Source: CAJLIR01 sp964408085
GTDB taxonomy: Bacteria; Bacillota_I; Bacilli_A; RF39; UBA660
Assembly (NCBI GenBank): GCA_964408085.1
Contig: CAYOYB010000001.1
Span: 130,949 to 194,948 of the forward strand
DNA length: 64,000 bases
Reading direction: 5' to 3'
Both the position numbers and the translations under genes were made by a program. Shown here one piece after another: positions 42,459 through 50,949 of the stretch (its first letter is position 1; every line of letters starts with the position of its first letter). Under the pieces are notes generated by a model. That model saw only the letters and a list, made by a program, of their open reading frames with translations, made no database searches and was not told where the DNA came from.

Positions 42459-45400
42459 ATTAATCTATATAGTGAAGTATTAAAACAAGCAAGAATTGTA
42501 GACGTATTGAACTATTATGGATTAAATATATATCATAATAAGTGTTTATGTCCGTTTCATAATGATAATCATCCTAGTATGGTAATTAATCCAAAAAAGA
42601 ATATAGCAACTTGTTTTTCTTGTCAAACAACAGGTAATGTTATATCAATAGTACAAAAATATGAAAAACTTGTTAATCATAACGATATAACAACAAATGA
42701 AGCAATTGCTAAAGTTGTGGATATATGTCATTTAAATATAGATGTATCTCATCTAAATAAAAAAAGTTATAATAATAAATACTCAGTAACTTCCAGAAAA
42801 TATACTGAGGAAGAAAAAAACTTATTACAAGTTAATGAGAATTTAAACAAATTATTCACTTATAATTTAAGTGTTAGTAAAGAACCAAAAGAGTATTTAT
42901 ATAATAGAAAAATTGATGATAATGATTTTAAATCTGCTAGTATGGGTTTTGTTCCTAAAGGTCAGTTATTAAAAGTATCAGAAAAAAGTGATAAGTATCC
43001 ATTATCGGCGTTATTAAAATTAGGTTATCTGAAAATGAATGATCGTGGTGATATATATGAAGCATTTTCTGATAGAGTAATGATTCCAATTCACGATGAA
43101 AAAGGAAATATAGTAACCTTTTGTGGACGAACAATCAAAGAAGAAAATCCTAAATATTTGCATACATCTGAAACTGAAATATTTAAGAAAAAAGAATTGT
43201 TATATAATTTTAACAATGCAAAAACACTTGCATATAATAATGAACTAATTTTAGTAGAAGGTTATATGGATGTTGTTGGAGCAAAAAAAATTGGATTTGA
43301 AAATGTTGTTGCAGTTATGGGAACAGCAATAACTCCAGAGCATTTAAGATTGATAAAAAATAATCATTCTACAATCACTTTAGCTCTTGATAATGATCAG
43401 GCAGGATTAGATGCTATGATTAAATATATTCCAGAATTATTGCAACAGAATTTCAAAGTAAATGTTATAGATATTTCAAAAATAGGAGATTACAAAGATT
43501 TTGGGAAATTAAGTGAAGTTGGAATTTCGTACATGGAGATTCAAAAAGTTAAGACTTCTGGTTTTTCGTTTATATTAGATTATAAATATTTTAAGGATAA
43601 AGAGTTAAATGTAGAAAATATTGCATCAGTTTATAAAGATTTAAAAAATCATAAATTAATCAATAATACCTATGATGAATCGTTATTTAAAGAATATTTA
43701 TTATCAAAGACAGATTTTAGTAAAAAAGAATTGGATGAAATTATTTATCCAAAGAAGATAGAACAAAAAGAAAAATCTATAAATAATTTTACTTCTAAAG
43801 CTATGAGTAATTTTTTATATACTGAGTTAAAATTACAAGTAGATAAATTGAATGATTCCGTATTATCTACTTATTATACTACTTATAGAAATTCGGTAGA
43901 AAATAGGTTAGTATCTATATTTAATAAAGATCCAGATTTATATCTTAATTATAGTAATTCAACTTTGAATATAGAGTCATTATTATCAGAATTTTTAAAA
44001 GAAAATAAAGAGTATTCAGATTACGAATCTCTTAACAGATTTAAGTATAATAATGTCTTTGAAAAAACATTTATAAAAAACGCAAATGGTTCAGCAAAAA
44101 TAAAATTAAAAGATACTCAAAGACAAATGGTTATAGAACAATTTGAAAATAGTCTAAGTGATCAATCTAAACTTGCGTTAGAAGAAGTTGAAGAATTATA
44201 TATTATAAATAGTATTGACGATATAGATGGAATTTTAAATTATGAGAATAATACCCTTGATTTATTTAAAGATAATTTAAAAGATAGAATGTTTTTAAAC
44301 AAAGATAAAATGGATTTCTTTAAGTTTGGAAGTCTTTTTCCAAGTATAAATAAAGATTTTATTGATAATAAGTTCAAAGGTTCAACAGGGAATTTTAAAA
44401 CAATCTTATTATATAATAACTTGAATAACAAACTTAATATTGATAAAGACAATGTTATATCAGAAAAGCAAATCAAAGATAATGAAGAATCAGTCATTAA
44501 AGAAGAACCAGAAGTAAGAAATCAAATATTTAATAATGATTATTATTTTTCTATAAATAAAACATTACTCGTTCCATCACTGGAAACAGGAACACATTTT
44601 TTTGTTAGAATTCCAGGTACTGAAGCTAAAGAATATTTTTATCTTCCTAAAGAAGAATGTATTTGGTCTAAACCAGGTGAAACAATTTTTACTAAGTTAA
44701 AAGCTGGAGAATCATATCCTATTTATAATTCTTCAGGAGAATATATATTTACTAAAAGTTTTGATGAATTAAAAGAAAAATGGGACGATAAGACAAAAGA
44801 AGAGTCAGTATCTCTGCATTCACCAAAAAAAAAGAATTCTGAATTAGTATCTAAGGAATCCAAGATGGTATCTGTTGATGATAAAATAATATATGATAAT
44901 AGTTATATTTCTCGATATAAAGAACCATTTTGTAGAATTTATCATTCTAAAATATATTTAGAAACAGAAAAGGGATTTTATATCAAAACTGAAGATCCTA
45001 ATGTATTACTATTTGCTATAAAGAAGATATGTAATTGGACGGATAATAAAGTCTATTTAATAGCTAATCCAAGAAAAGGATTATTTAATAGTGGAATATC
45101 TAAGTATAGATTACAAGGATTTAAAAAAGATTTTGAAAAGAAATTATCTTTTTCAGAAATAGATAAATATATAAAAGTGTTTTATCCAAAGGATTCTAAA
45201 AAGAGGGAAATATTAACTCTTGAAATTCCAAAAGAAAAATGTAGTTTTAAATCCAACTATATAAAAATTCCTTTAGTAATAGATGATATAAATGGATATA
45301 TTGAAGTGAATCTTATTAAGAGTAAAATTAATAAGGACAATGTAATACTAGAATTAACAAAAGAAGAACAAATTGGATTTCATAGTAGTAATGGTGAATA

Positions 45401-45527
45401 TATCAATCATTATAATAGTTCTAAAATTTGTGATAGTTATAATGAGATGATATTAAATAACAAGATAATTCAAATTCCAGATAATCAAAGTATTGTTTAT
45501 GACGTACCAGAAAAGGAGGCAGCATAA
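42459..45527 (+). CDS. ICE primase-like protein (CHC2 zinc finger, Toprim), ATT start
   Basis: The 1022-aa protein has a CHC2 zinc-binding domain (C31, H34, C52, C55) and a Toprim domain (E267 and D271 in VEGYMD; D311 and D313 in LDNDQAG). A long C-terminal extension of unknown fold follows. It should make primers for the transferred strand in the recipient. The family N-terminus (a helix reading NLYSEVLKQARIVDVLNYYG) begins before any ATG/GTG. In frame, AGGGG lies 8 bases before an ATT at 42459, and a TAA sits just upstream, so ATT initiation is the best reading. The alternative TTG at 42507 has no ribosome site and would cut the helix. Confidence 0.85.
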   Translation: MNLYSEVLKQARIVDVLNYYGLNIYHNKCLCPFHNDNHPSMVINPKKNIATCFSCQTTGNVISIVQKYEKLVNHNDITTNEAIAKVVDICHLNIDVSHLNKKSYNNKYSVTSRKYTEEEKNLLQVNENLNKLFTYNLSVSKEPKEYLYNRKIDDNDFKSASMGFVPKGQLLKVSEKSDKYPLSALLKLGYLKMNDRGDIYEAFSDRVMIPIHDEKGNIVTFCGRTIKEENPKYLHTSETEIFKKKELLYNFNNAKTLAYNNELILVEGYMDVVGAKKIGFENVVAVMGTAITPEHLRLIKNNHSTITLALDNDQAGLDAMIKYIPELLQQNFKVNVIDISKIGDYKDFGKLSEVGISYMEIQKVKTSGFSFILDYKYFKDKELNVENIASVYKDLKNHKLINNTYDESLFKEYLLSKTDFSKKELDEIIYPKKIEQKEKSINNFTSKAMSNFLYTELKLQVDKLNDSVLSTYYTTYRNSVENRLVSIFNKDPDLYLNYSNSTLNIESLLSEFLKENKEYSDYESLNRFKYNNVFEKTFIKNANGSAKIKLKDTQRQMVIEQFENSLSDQSKLALEEVEELYIINSIDDIDGILNYENNTLDLFKDNLKDRMFLNKDKMDFFKFGSLFPSINKDFIDNKFKGSTGNFKTILLYNNLNNKLNIDKDNVISEKQIKDNEESVIKEEPEVRNQIFNNDYYFSINKTLLVPSLETGTHFFVRIPGTEAKEYFYLPKEECIWSKPGETIFTKLKAGESYPIYNSSGEYIFTKSFDELKEKWDDKTKEESVSLHSPKKKNSELVSKESKMVSVDDKIIYDNSYISRYKEPFCRIYHSKIYLETEKGFYIKTEDPNVLLFAIKKICNWTDNKVYLIANPRKGLFNSGISKYRLQGFKKDFEKKLSFSEIDKYIKVFYPKDSKKREILTLEIPKEKCSFKSNYIKIPLVIDDINGYIEVNLIKSKINKDNVILELTKEEQIGFHSSNGEYINHYNSSKICDSYNEMILNNKIIQIPDNQSIVYDVPEKEAA

Positions 45528-46741
45528 TGGATGGCAATGCTAAACATGATTTAGAACATACAGCAGAAAGAACAGTTGCTGTATCAACCAAATCTAGCAA
45601 AATTTTTACTAAATTATTTGGCAAATTATTAATAAAAGCAAATCGCTATTATCAAAAGCATTTTTCTTCATCTATGAAAGCGCTAAGGAATGATGGTTCA
45701 ACTAAGGAATTATGCGTATCACCACCATTAACAAGAGCTGAGGTAAAGCAAATAATAACAGCTTGTCGTGAGAATAATATTTTAATGGGAATTAAGAAAA
45801 TGGATCCTAATGGTGAAGAAGGAAAAAATCAATCACTTCATAAGCAAGAGAAACTTGCTAAAAATGAAATTAAATACAAAAAATGGGATGAGAGGCGTAA
45901 ATCTACTTCTAAAATAAAAATTTTAAATAGATATTGTAAATCTCAAGCAGATAAATATAAAAAATTATCTATCCAGGATGAAAATAAAAATTCTGAAGAA
46001 AATTATGTTATTATCTTTAATAAAAGTAGAATGGGTTTCTTTAATGAACAACTTGCAAAGATACCACCAAATAGAGTTAAACAAAATGCAAAAAGTGATA
46101 TTGAAGACATCAATAAGGATGGTATTATTGATGAACGTGATATTGAACCTATGTTATCAAGGGGTATGAATTTAACAGTTAATGATTTAAATAGAATTGG
46201 AGAAGATTTTGGTTCATGCCCAGTTAGAGATTATCAAAAAAATTATTGCATCCAGAAAATAACTAAGGAAGAGTATTGTGAAATAAGAGAACAATTATTT
46301 GAACTTCCAAGTCATGGAGCTTGTGTATTAAATGAAAATGAAATGATAATTGCTGTTCGCTCAGAAGACTTAGAAGAATATAAAGATTATGCTCCTGATA
46401 GACCTATCAAAGAATATGGAGTATCTGGTGGTAGAGAAATAGAAAGTGAATCAAATAATAATGATATCATTGAATTAGAGATTGAAGATTTTAGAAAATA
46501 TAAGCAATTTAAAGAAACTTATTCTTCTAAGGATTACGTTGCTAGATATAATCCCAATGGTAAAATAACAATATTAGCAAAAGAAACTGATACTCAACAA
46601 TTAGTTGAAGATAATAAAAAAAAATCGAAAACGGCAGATTTAGTAAACGAGGCAAATGAATTTGCTGAACAAAATAAGGATATTCAAGTTCCAGAAAATA
46701 ATATTTTGGAACAGGAAGAAGAATTAGAAATTGATAATTAA
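45527..46741 (+). CDS. PcfB-like (DUF3801) conjugation protein
   Basis: The 404-aa protein has an N-terminal region (AERTVAVSTKSSKIFTKLFGKLL, then ELCVSPPLTRAEVKQIITAC) resembling PcfB/DUF3801, an accessory relaxosome protein that sits beside the coupling protein PcfC. The middle and C-terminal parts are extended and acidic, beyond the usual family length, and it ends EEELEIDN. Start and stop are coupled to neighbours (TAATG at the start; an 11-base overlap at the end). Confidence 0.7.
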   Translation: MDGNAKHDLEHTAERTVAVSTKSSKIFTKLFGKLLIKANRYYQKHFSSSMKALRNDGSTKELCVSPPLTRAEVKQIITACRENNILMGIKKMDPNGEEGKNQSLHKQEKLAKNEIKYKKWDERRKSTSKIKILNRYCKSQADKYKKLSIQDENKNSEENYVIIFNKSRMGFFNEQLAKIPPNRVKQNAKSDIEDINKDGIIDERDIEPMLSRGMNLTVNDLNRIGEDFGSCPVRDYQKNYCIQKITKEEYCEIREQLFELPSHGACVLNENEMIIAVRSEDLEEYKDYAPDRPIKEYGVSGGREIESESNNNDIIELEIEDFRKYKQFKETYSSKDYVARYNPNGKITILAKETDTQQLVEDNKKKSKTADLVNEANEFAEQNKDIQVPENNILEQEEELEIDN

Positions 46742-48671
46742 ACGTAATAAAAATAGTAGTATTTTAATTACAATATTGATTATTTTAATTGCCTCATATT
46801 ATACATTAAGAGTATGTAGTTTATCAGAAGTGGCTGGTAAATTTGAATTTGAGCATTTAACAGAAGCATTGGATAAAATCCATATTATAACTACTCCTGT
46901 AATAATTAATATAAAAACTATCACTACATCGTTATTTGTTGGTGTTTTTTGTTGGTTAATTATTCAAACAATTATGAATCAAAATAAAAAAAATCTCCAG
47001 GAAGATACGTATGGTAGTGCAGAATGGGAAAGTTCAAAAGCAGTAAAACCATATTGTGAGAAAAATTTAGAAAGAAATCAGATTTTTACATCAACTGAAA
47101 TGTTTTCAAAAAATATGAAAATATCTAAAAGAAACAGGCATTTAATGCTTATTGGTAGACCAGGTTGTGGGAAAAGTCGATTCTATTTTAAGGTTAATTT
47201 GTTGAATGCTAATGGAGAAACTTTTGTTGTCACAGACCCTAAGGGAGAATTAGTCAGAGATTGTGGAATGTCCTTGATTAATCTTGGATATGATATACGT
47301 GTTTTAAACTTAGTAGATAAATCAAAATCTGATCACTTCAATCCACTTTTGTATATCAAAAAGATAAATAAATTAAATGATAAAGCAGAAAACCAAGAAT
47401 GGATAGCTGAAGATGATGTAATGACCTTGATTAATACTTTAATGTTAAATACGAAATCTGAAACGATTGAAACAAATACTGGAGATCCATTTTGGGAAAA
47501 ATCGGAAGCATTATTCCTTCAAGCCATTATTTATTATATAATTTTTAATTATGAAGACAAGGATAAAAATTTTAAAACTGTTTTGGAACTGATAAGATAC
47601 GCTGAACCAGATAAAGAAGGAAATTCTAAACTAGGAGATATGTTTAAGGTATGGGAAACAAAAGATCCAAATAATATTGGAATAAAGCAATGGAAGCATT
47701 TTAAAGTATCTGCATCATCTCCAAAGATGATGAGCACGATAATTATGACAGCATCAGCTCGACTTGCTCCATTTAATATATCTGAAATAGAGTCAATGAC
47801 TGTTGATGATACTATGGAATTAAATCGTATTGGTGGAAAAGGTGATGAAGGAAAAATTGCCTATTTTATAATTAATAGTCCAAACGATTCAACTTTCAAT
47901 TTTATGGCAAGTATTTTATATACTCAAATATTTTCTATTATAGATGCAAATGCAACTAAAAACAACGGTTCATTAGCTACACCTTGTCAAATATTTTGTG
48001 ATGAATGGGCTCAGCTAGGAGTTATACCACGATATTTAGAAAATTTAGCATACGTTCGTGGGCTTAATTGTGGTATTACCACTTGCTTACAATCATTATC
48101 TCAGCTAAAGAAAGTTTATAAAGATAACTGGGAAACAGCACTCGATTGTTGTGATTATGTCTTGTTTATGGGTTCACGTAGTAAGGAAACATTAGAATAT
48201 ATTTCATCTATGTTAGGTAAAAAAACTTGGTATAAAAAATCTTCAGGGCGTACTTATTCTCGCCAGGGTTCATCATCATATAACTGGGATATTGTTGGTC
48301 GTGAGTTGGCTTTTGTAGATGAATTAGCTAGAATGGAAAGTGGATATGGAATTTTATTAGTTGCAGGTATGCGACCGTTTTATTCTAAATTATATGATTT
48401 AACTAAACATCCAAGATATAGTGAATTATTTGAAAGTTGGAATGAAAAAGAAACTATAAATAATCGTTATGATCATTCCATGGAGAGAGGTAGGAGTAAG
48501 GACAATAGAAGAAAGCAAAAGATGTTCAGAGATTTAGGATTAGGTTTTGTTAAAGTTAAACCAGAATTTAAAGCAAGAGATTTAACTCAATATGAAGAAC
48601 ATCAGTTTAGCAAAGATACCATTCTTCTCTCTTCTAAAAGTTTGACAGATGAATTATTAGATAATTTATAG
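46731..48671 (+). CDS. VirD4/PcfC-type coupling ATPase
   Basis: The 646-aa protein has two N-terminal membrane segments (about residues 8-25 and 61-80) and a motor domain with Walker A GRPGCGKS (142-149), Walker B CDEWAQLG (D424) and a TraG/VirD4 C-terminal motif region (DCCDYVLFMGSRSKETLEYIS). It brings the relaxosome and protein substrates to the mating channel. It starts at TTG 46731 inside the upstream gene; AGGAAG is about 12 bases ahead. No earlier ATG exists in frame. Confidence 0.93.
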   Translation: MIIKRNKNSSILITILIILIASYYTLRVCSLSEVAGKFEFEHLTEALDKIHIITTPVIINIKTITTSLFVGVFCWLIIQTIMNQNKKNLQEDTYGSAEWESSKAVKPYCEKNLERNQIFTSTEMFSKNMKISKRNRHLMLIGRPGCGKSRFYFKVNLLNANGETFVVTDPKGELVRDCGMSLINLGYDIRVLNLVDKSKSDHFNPLLYIKKINKLNDKAENQEWIAEDDVMTLINTLMLNTKSETIETNTGDPFWEKSEALFLQAIIYYIIFNYEDKDKNFKTVLELIRYAEPDKEGNSKLGDMFKVWETKDPNNIGIKQWKHFKVSASSPKMMSTIIMTASARLAPFNISEIESMTVDDTMELNRIGGKGDEGKIAYFIINSPNDSTFNFMASILYTQIFSIIDANATKNNGSLATPCQIFCDEWAQLGVIPRYLENLAYVRGLNCGITTCLQSLSQLKKVYKDNWETALDCCDYVLFMGSRSKETLEYISSMLGKKTWYKKSSGRTYSRQGSSSYNWDIVGRELAFVDELARMESGYGILLVAGMRPFYSKLYDLTKHPRYSELFESWNEKETINNRYDHSMERGRSKDNRRKQKMFRDLGLGFVKVKPEFKARDLTQYEEHQFSKDTILLSSKSLTDELLDNL

Positions 48672-48724
48672 GCACAATTCCAGAAATATGTTATAATTAA
48701 ATAAATAATACAGGAGGTGAAACA

Positions 48725-49000
48725 ATGAAAAAATCAGAAATGATCGAATCACTAGCAAATGCTACTGGATTATCTAAAGCAGATAGTACAAAGGCATTTA
48801 ATGAAGTATTTGAAATGATTAAAGGTGAACTTGCAAAGGGGAATAATGTTGCAGTATCAGGATTTGGAACTTTTAAAGTTTCAAACAGAGCAGCTAGAAC
48901 TGCTAGAAATCCAAAAACTGGAGCAGCAATTCAAGTTCCAGCTAGTAAAGCTGTAAAATTCCAAGTTAGTTCTGAATTAAAAAGAATTGTTAATGAATAG
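48725..49000 (+). CDS. HU-family DNA-binding protein on the ICE
   Basis: The 91-aa protein is a standard HU/IHF fold (KKSEMIESLANATGLSKADS; GFGTFKV; RTARNPKTGAAIQVPASKAVKF beta arm). It bends and packages DNA. A strong AGGAGG precedes the ATG. Being placed between the coupling-protein and pilus genes, it may serve ICE-specific nucleoprotein work such as excision or transfer complexes. Confidence 0.96.
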   Translation: MKKSEMIESLANATGLSKADSTKAFNEVFEMIKGELAKGNNVAVSGFGTFKVSNRAARTARNPKTGAAIQVPASKAVKFQVSSELKRIVNE

Positions 49001-49015
49001 ATTTAATTGATAGAT

Positions 49016-49043
49016 ATTAGTACATTAGTTGTACTAATTTTTT
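49016..49043 (+). terminator. Terminator after HU
   Basis: A perfect 9-bp stem, ATTAGTACA (49016-49024) with TGTACTAAT (49030-49038), is followed by a T run. Confidence 0.88.
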
Positions 49044-49072
49044 GTTTTTTAGAATATCGTCTGTAGTAAATG

Positions 49073-49102
49073 AATTAGCAAAAATTATTGCTAATTTTTT
49101 TT
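49073..49102 (+). terminator. Second terminator before the mating-channel operon
   Basis: AATTAGCAA (49073-49081) pairs with TTGCTAATT (49088-49096) and a run of T follows. Two terminators in tandem insulate the operator-controlled channel operon from upstream transcription. Confidence 0.85.
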
Positions 49103-49110
49103 ATACTGTA

Positions 49111-49128
49111 AGTTTACACTAGTAAACT
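49111..49128. promoter_or_regulatory. ICE operator, copy 5
   Basis: AGTTTACACTAGTAAACT has perfectly matching 7-bp half sites around ACTA. It lies 24 bases before the first gene of the mating-channel operon and just after the terminator T run. Confidence 0.75.
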
Positions 49129-49152
49129 GCAAAAATAGAAAAGGAGAAAATT

Positions 49153-49479
49153 ATGAAAAAAAATAATTTAGTGGTGAGATTTAAACAAGCAGGGAAAAAG
49201 GTAGTAAGTCTAATGAATATCGTTTTTTGTGGTTTTATTTTAAGTATGAACAGTGTTCATGCTGAAGGAAGTAATACAAGTAGCATCGATGGATTCATAA
49301 CTTTTATATGTGATTGGTTATTAAAAATCGGTGGAGTAGTTGCTTTGATTGGTGCAGTTATGTTTGCACTAGGTTGGCAACGTGACGATGCCGAAGGTAA
49401 GAGTCGTGGTCTTATGACAATGATGGCAGGATTTATGGTAATAGCTATTAGTCAATCTAAAGGTTTATTTGGTTTATAA
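49153..49479 (+). CDS. VirB2/TrbC-like small membrane protein
   Basis: The 108-aa protein has a signal-like segment (residues 18-37, ending in VHA), then two membrane segments (about 56-72 and 87-103) joined by a short QRDDAEGKSRG loop. This is the layout of VirB2/TrbC pilin-like or Maff2-type proteins found before VirB6 in Gram-positive conjugative elements. AAAAGGAG precedes the ATG. It opens the channel operon. Confidence 0.75.
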   Translation: MKKNNLVVRFKQAGKKVVSLMNIVFCGFILSMNSVHAEGSNTSSIDGFITFICDWLLKIGGVVALIGAVMFALGWQRDDAEGKSRGLMTMMAGFMVIAISQSKGLFGL

Positions 49480-49504
49480 AATCTAAAAAAAGGAGGATTT
49501 ACAA

Positions 49505-50323
49505 GTGGCAGGATTTATTGAAAATCTATTTAGAATATCCTTCAGAGTTTTAGGATTCAAGATAGATATTAGCGACTTCGTTGGCACGATTCGCAATTTA
49601 TGTAATTGGAATACTGTGACAAAAACAACTATATGGTCACTGGCATCTAGTATCCATTCAATTATTGTACCTATAGGATTAAGTTTATTAACTCTCTTCT
49701 TTTTAATAGATTTGACAAAAAAAGCAATGGATTATGAGCGTATGAGTTGGGAACGAATAGTATTTACATTTATTCGTTTCCTAATTTTTAAAATGTTAAT
49801 AGAAAATTCATTCCAATTGCTTTCATCAATAATGAATATTGCAAATGAGATTCTTACAAAAGTCACTAGTTCTATGTCGACAGCAATATCACTACCTAAT
49901 TTAGCAACACAAATGGGTGATCTAGTAAGAAATGCAGGGGGATTTATTGATAGAGGGTTTATGGGAGTTATTATCTTAATTTTATATATACCATTTATGG
50001 GTACTTTGATAGGCGTGTTAGTTCAAGTATTTTTACGTATTGGTAAATTGATTTTAAGTTTTGCATTTTCTCCAATTCCAATAGCTGTGGGCACTTGGGA
50101 AGATGGTCAAAACGTTTGCAGAAGATTTATAATGTCTACTATTGCTCTTGGAATAGAGGCATCAATGATTGTTGTTTCCACAGCAATATATTCATTAGCA
50201 TTATCAACATTAACAGATGCAGGTTCTATAAGTTCACTTATAGCGATAATGTTCTTGAATGGATTTTTAATGGCTATGATTTCTATGACTAGTACAATGG
50301 CAGAAAGGTGGGTGGGTGCATAA
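49505..50323 (+). CDS. VirB6/TrbL-like channel membrane protein
   Basis: The 272-aa protein has six or so membrane segments, with PIAVGTWEDGQNVCRRFIMSTIALG near residues 196-220, a pattern usual in VirB6/TrbL-like channel proteins of FATA-type conjugation systems. It starts at GTG behind AAAGGAGG. The next gene begins within its stop (TAATG). Confidence 0.8.
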   Translation: MAGFIENLFRISFRVLGFKIDISDFVGTIRNLCNWNTVTKTTIWSLASSIHSIIVPIGLSLLTLFFLIDLTKKAMDYERMSWERIVFTFIRFLIFKMLIENSFQLLSSIMNIANEILTKVTSSMSTAISLPNLATQMGDLVRNAGGFIDRGFMGVIILILYIPFMGTLIGVLVQVFLRIGKLILSFAFSPIPIAVGTWEDGQNVCRRFIMSTIALGIEASMIVVSTAIYSLALSTLTDAGSISSLIAIMFLNGFLMAMISMTSTMAERWVGA

Positions 50324-50949
50324 TGGATCGAATTGAACCTAGGATTCACGATGAAATAAAAGATTACAAAGAAAAATTTTATAATTTTACATTAAGACAA
50401 TGGATTTTTGGAATTCTTATTATTATAACCACAGTGCCTTTATACTTGATTTTATCACCAAAGATAGGCAGTGATATTACAGGATGGGTAGTTATTATAA
50501 TTGCAATTCCTATTGGTTTTTTTGGATTTGTACCAATACAAGGATTAAATGCTGAAAGAATAATTTTTTATTGGAAACGTAATTACATTAATTTTGCTAA
50601 ACCAATACTTTATAAAACTGAAGCAGAATTGCTATTAGAAAAATCAAAAGGTAATCGTAGTAAAAAATCTAATTTAAAAGTATCAAAAAAGGAATATAAG
50701 AACGATAAAAAGAACGAAAAAATAAGGTTAAAGAATCAAAAAAAGGAGCGTAATAAACAAAGGGAACTTTCAAGAGCAAAAAAGAAGTTTGGAATTAATA
50801 CATTAGAAACAACTACTAGTGATTTTTCATTAAGTCCAGAGGAAGCACAAATATTACTGAAACTTGCAAAACAAGTTGTGGGAAAGGATAATGGTCAGAT
50901 AAATGAACAAGAAAAAGAAACAGAACAAAAAGAATGCAAAGAAGAATAA
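50323..50949 (+). CDS. PrgI/VirB3-like membrane protein
   Basis: The 208-aa protein has two closely spaced membrane segments (about residues 26-45 and 51-70; FTLRQWIFGILIII, then PIGFFGFVPIQGLNAERI) as in PrgI-family proteins, the Gram-positive VirB3 equivalents. A long, very basic tail follows. It precedes VirB4, its usual partner, and overlaps it by 47 bases. Confidence 0.88.
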   Translation: MDRIEPRIHDEIKDYKEKFYNFTLRQWIFGILIIITTVPLYLILSPKIGSDITGWVVIIIAIPIGFFGFVPIQGLNAERIIFYWKRNYINFAKPILYKTEAELLLEKSKGNRSKKSNLKVSKKEYKNDKKNEKIRLKNQKKERNKQRELSRAKKKFGINTLETTTSDFSLSPEEAQILLKLAKQVVGKDNGQINEQEKETEQKECKEE

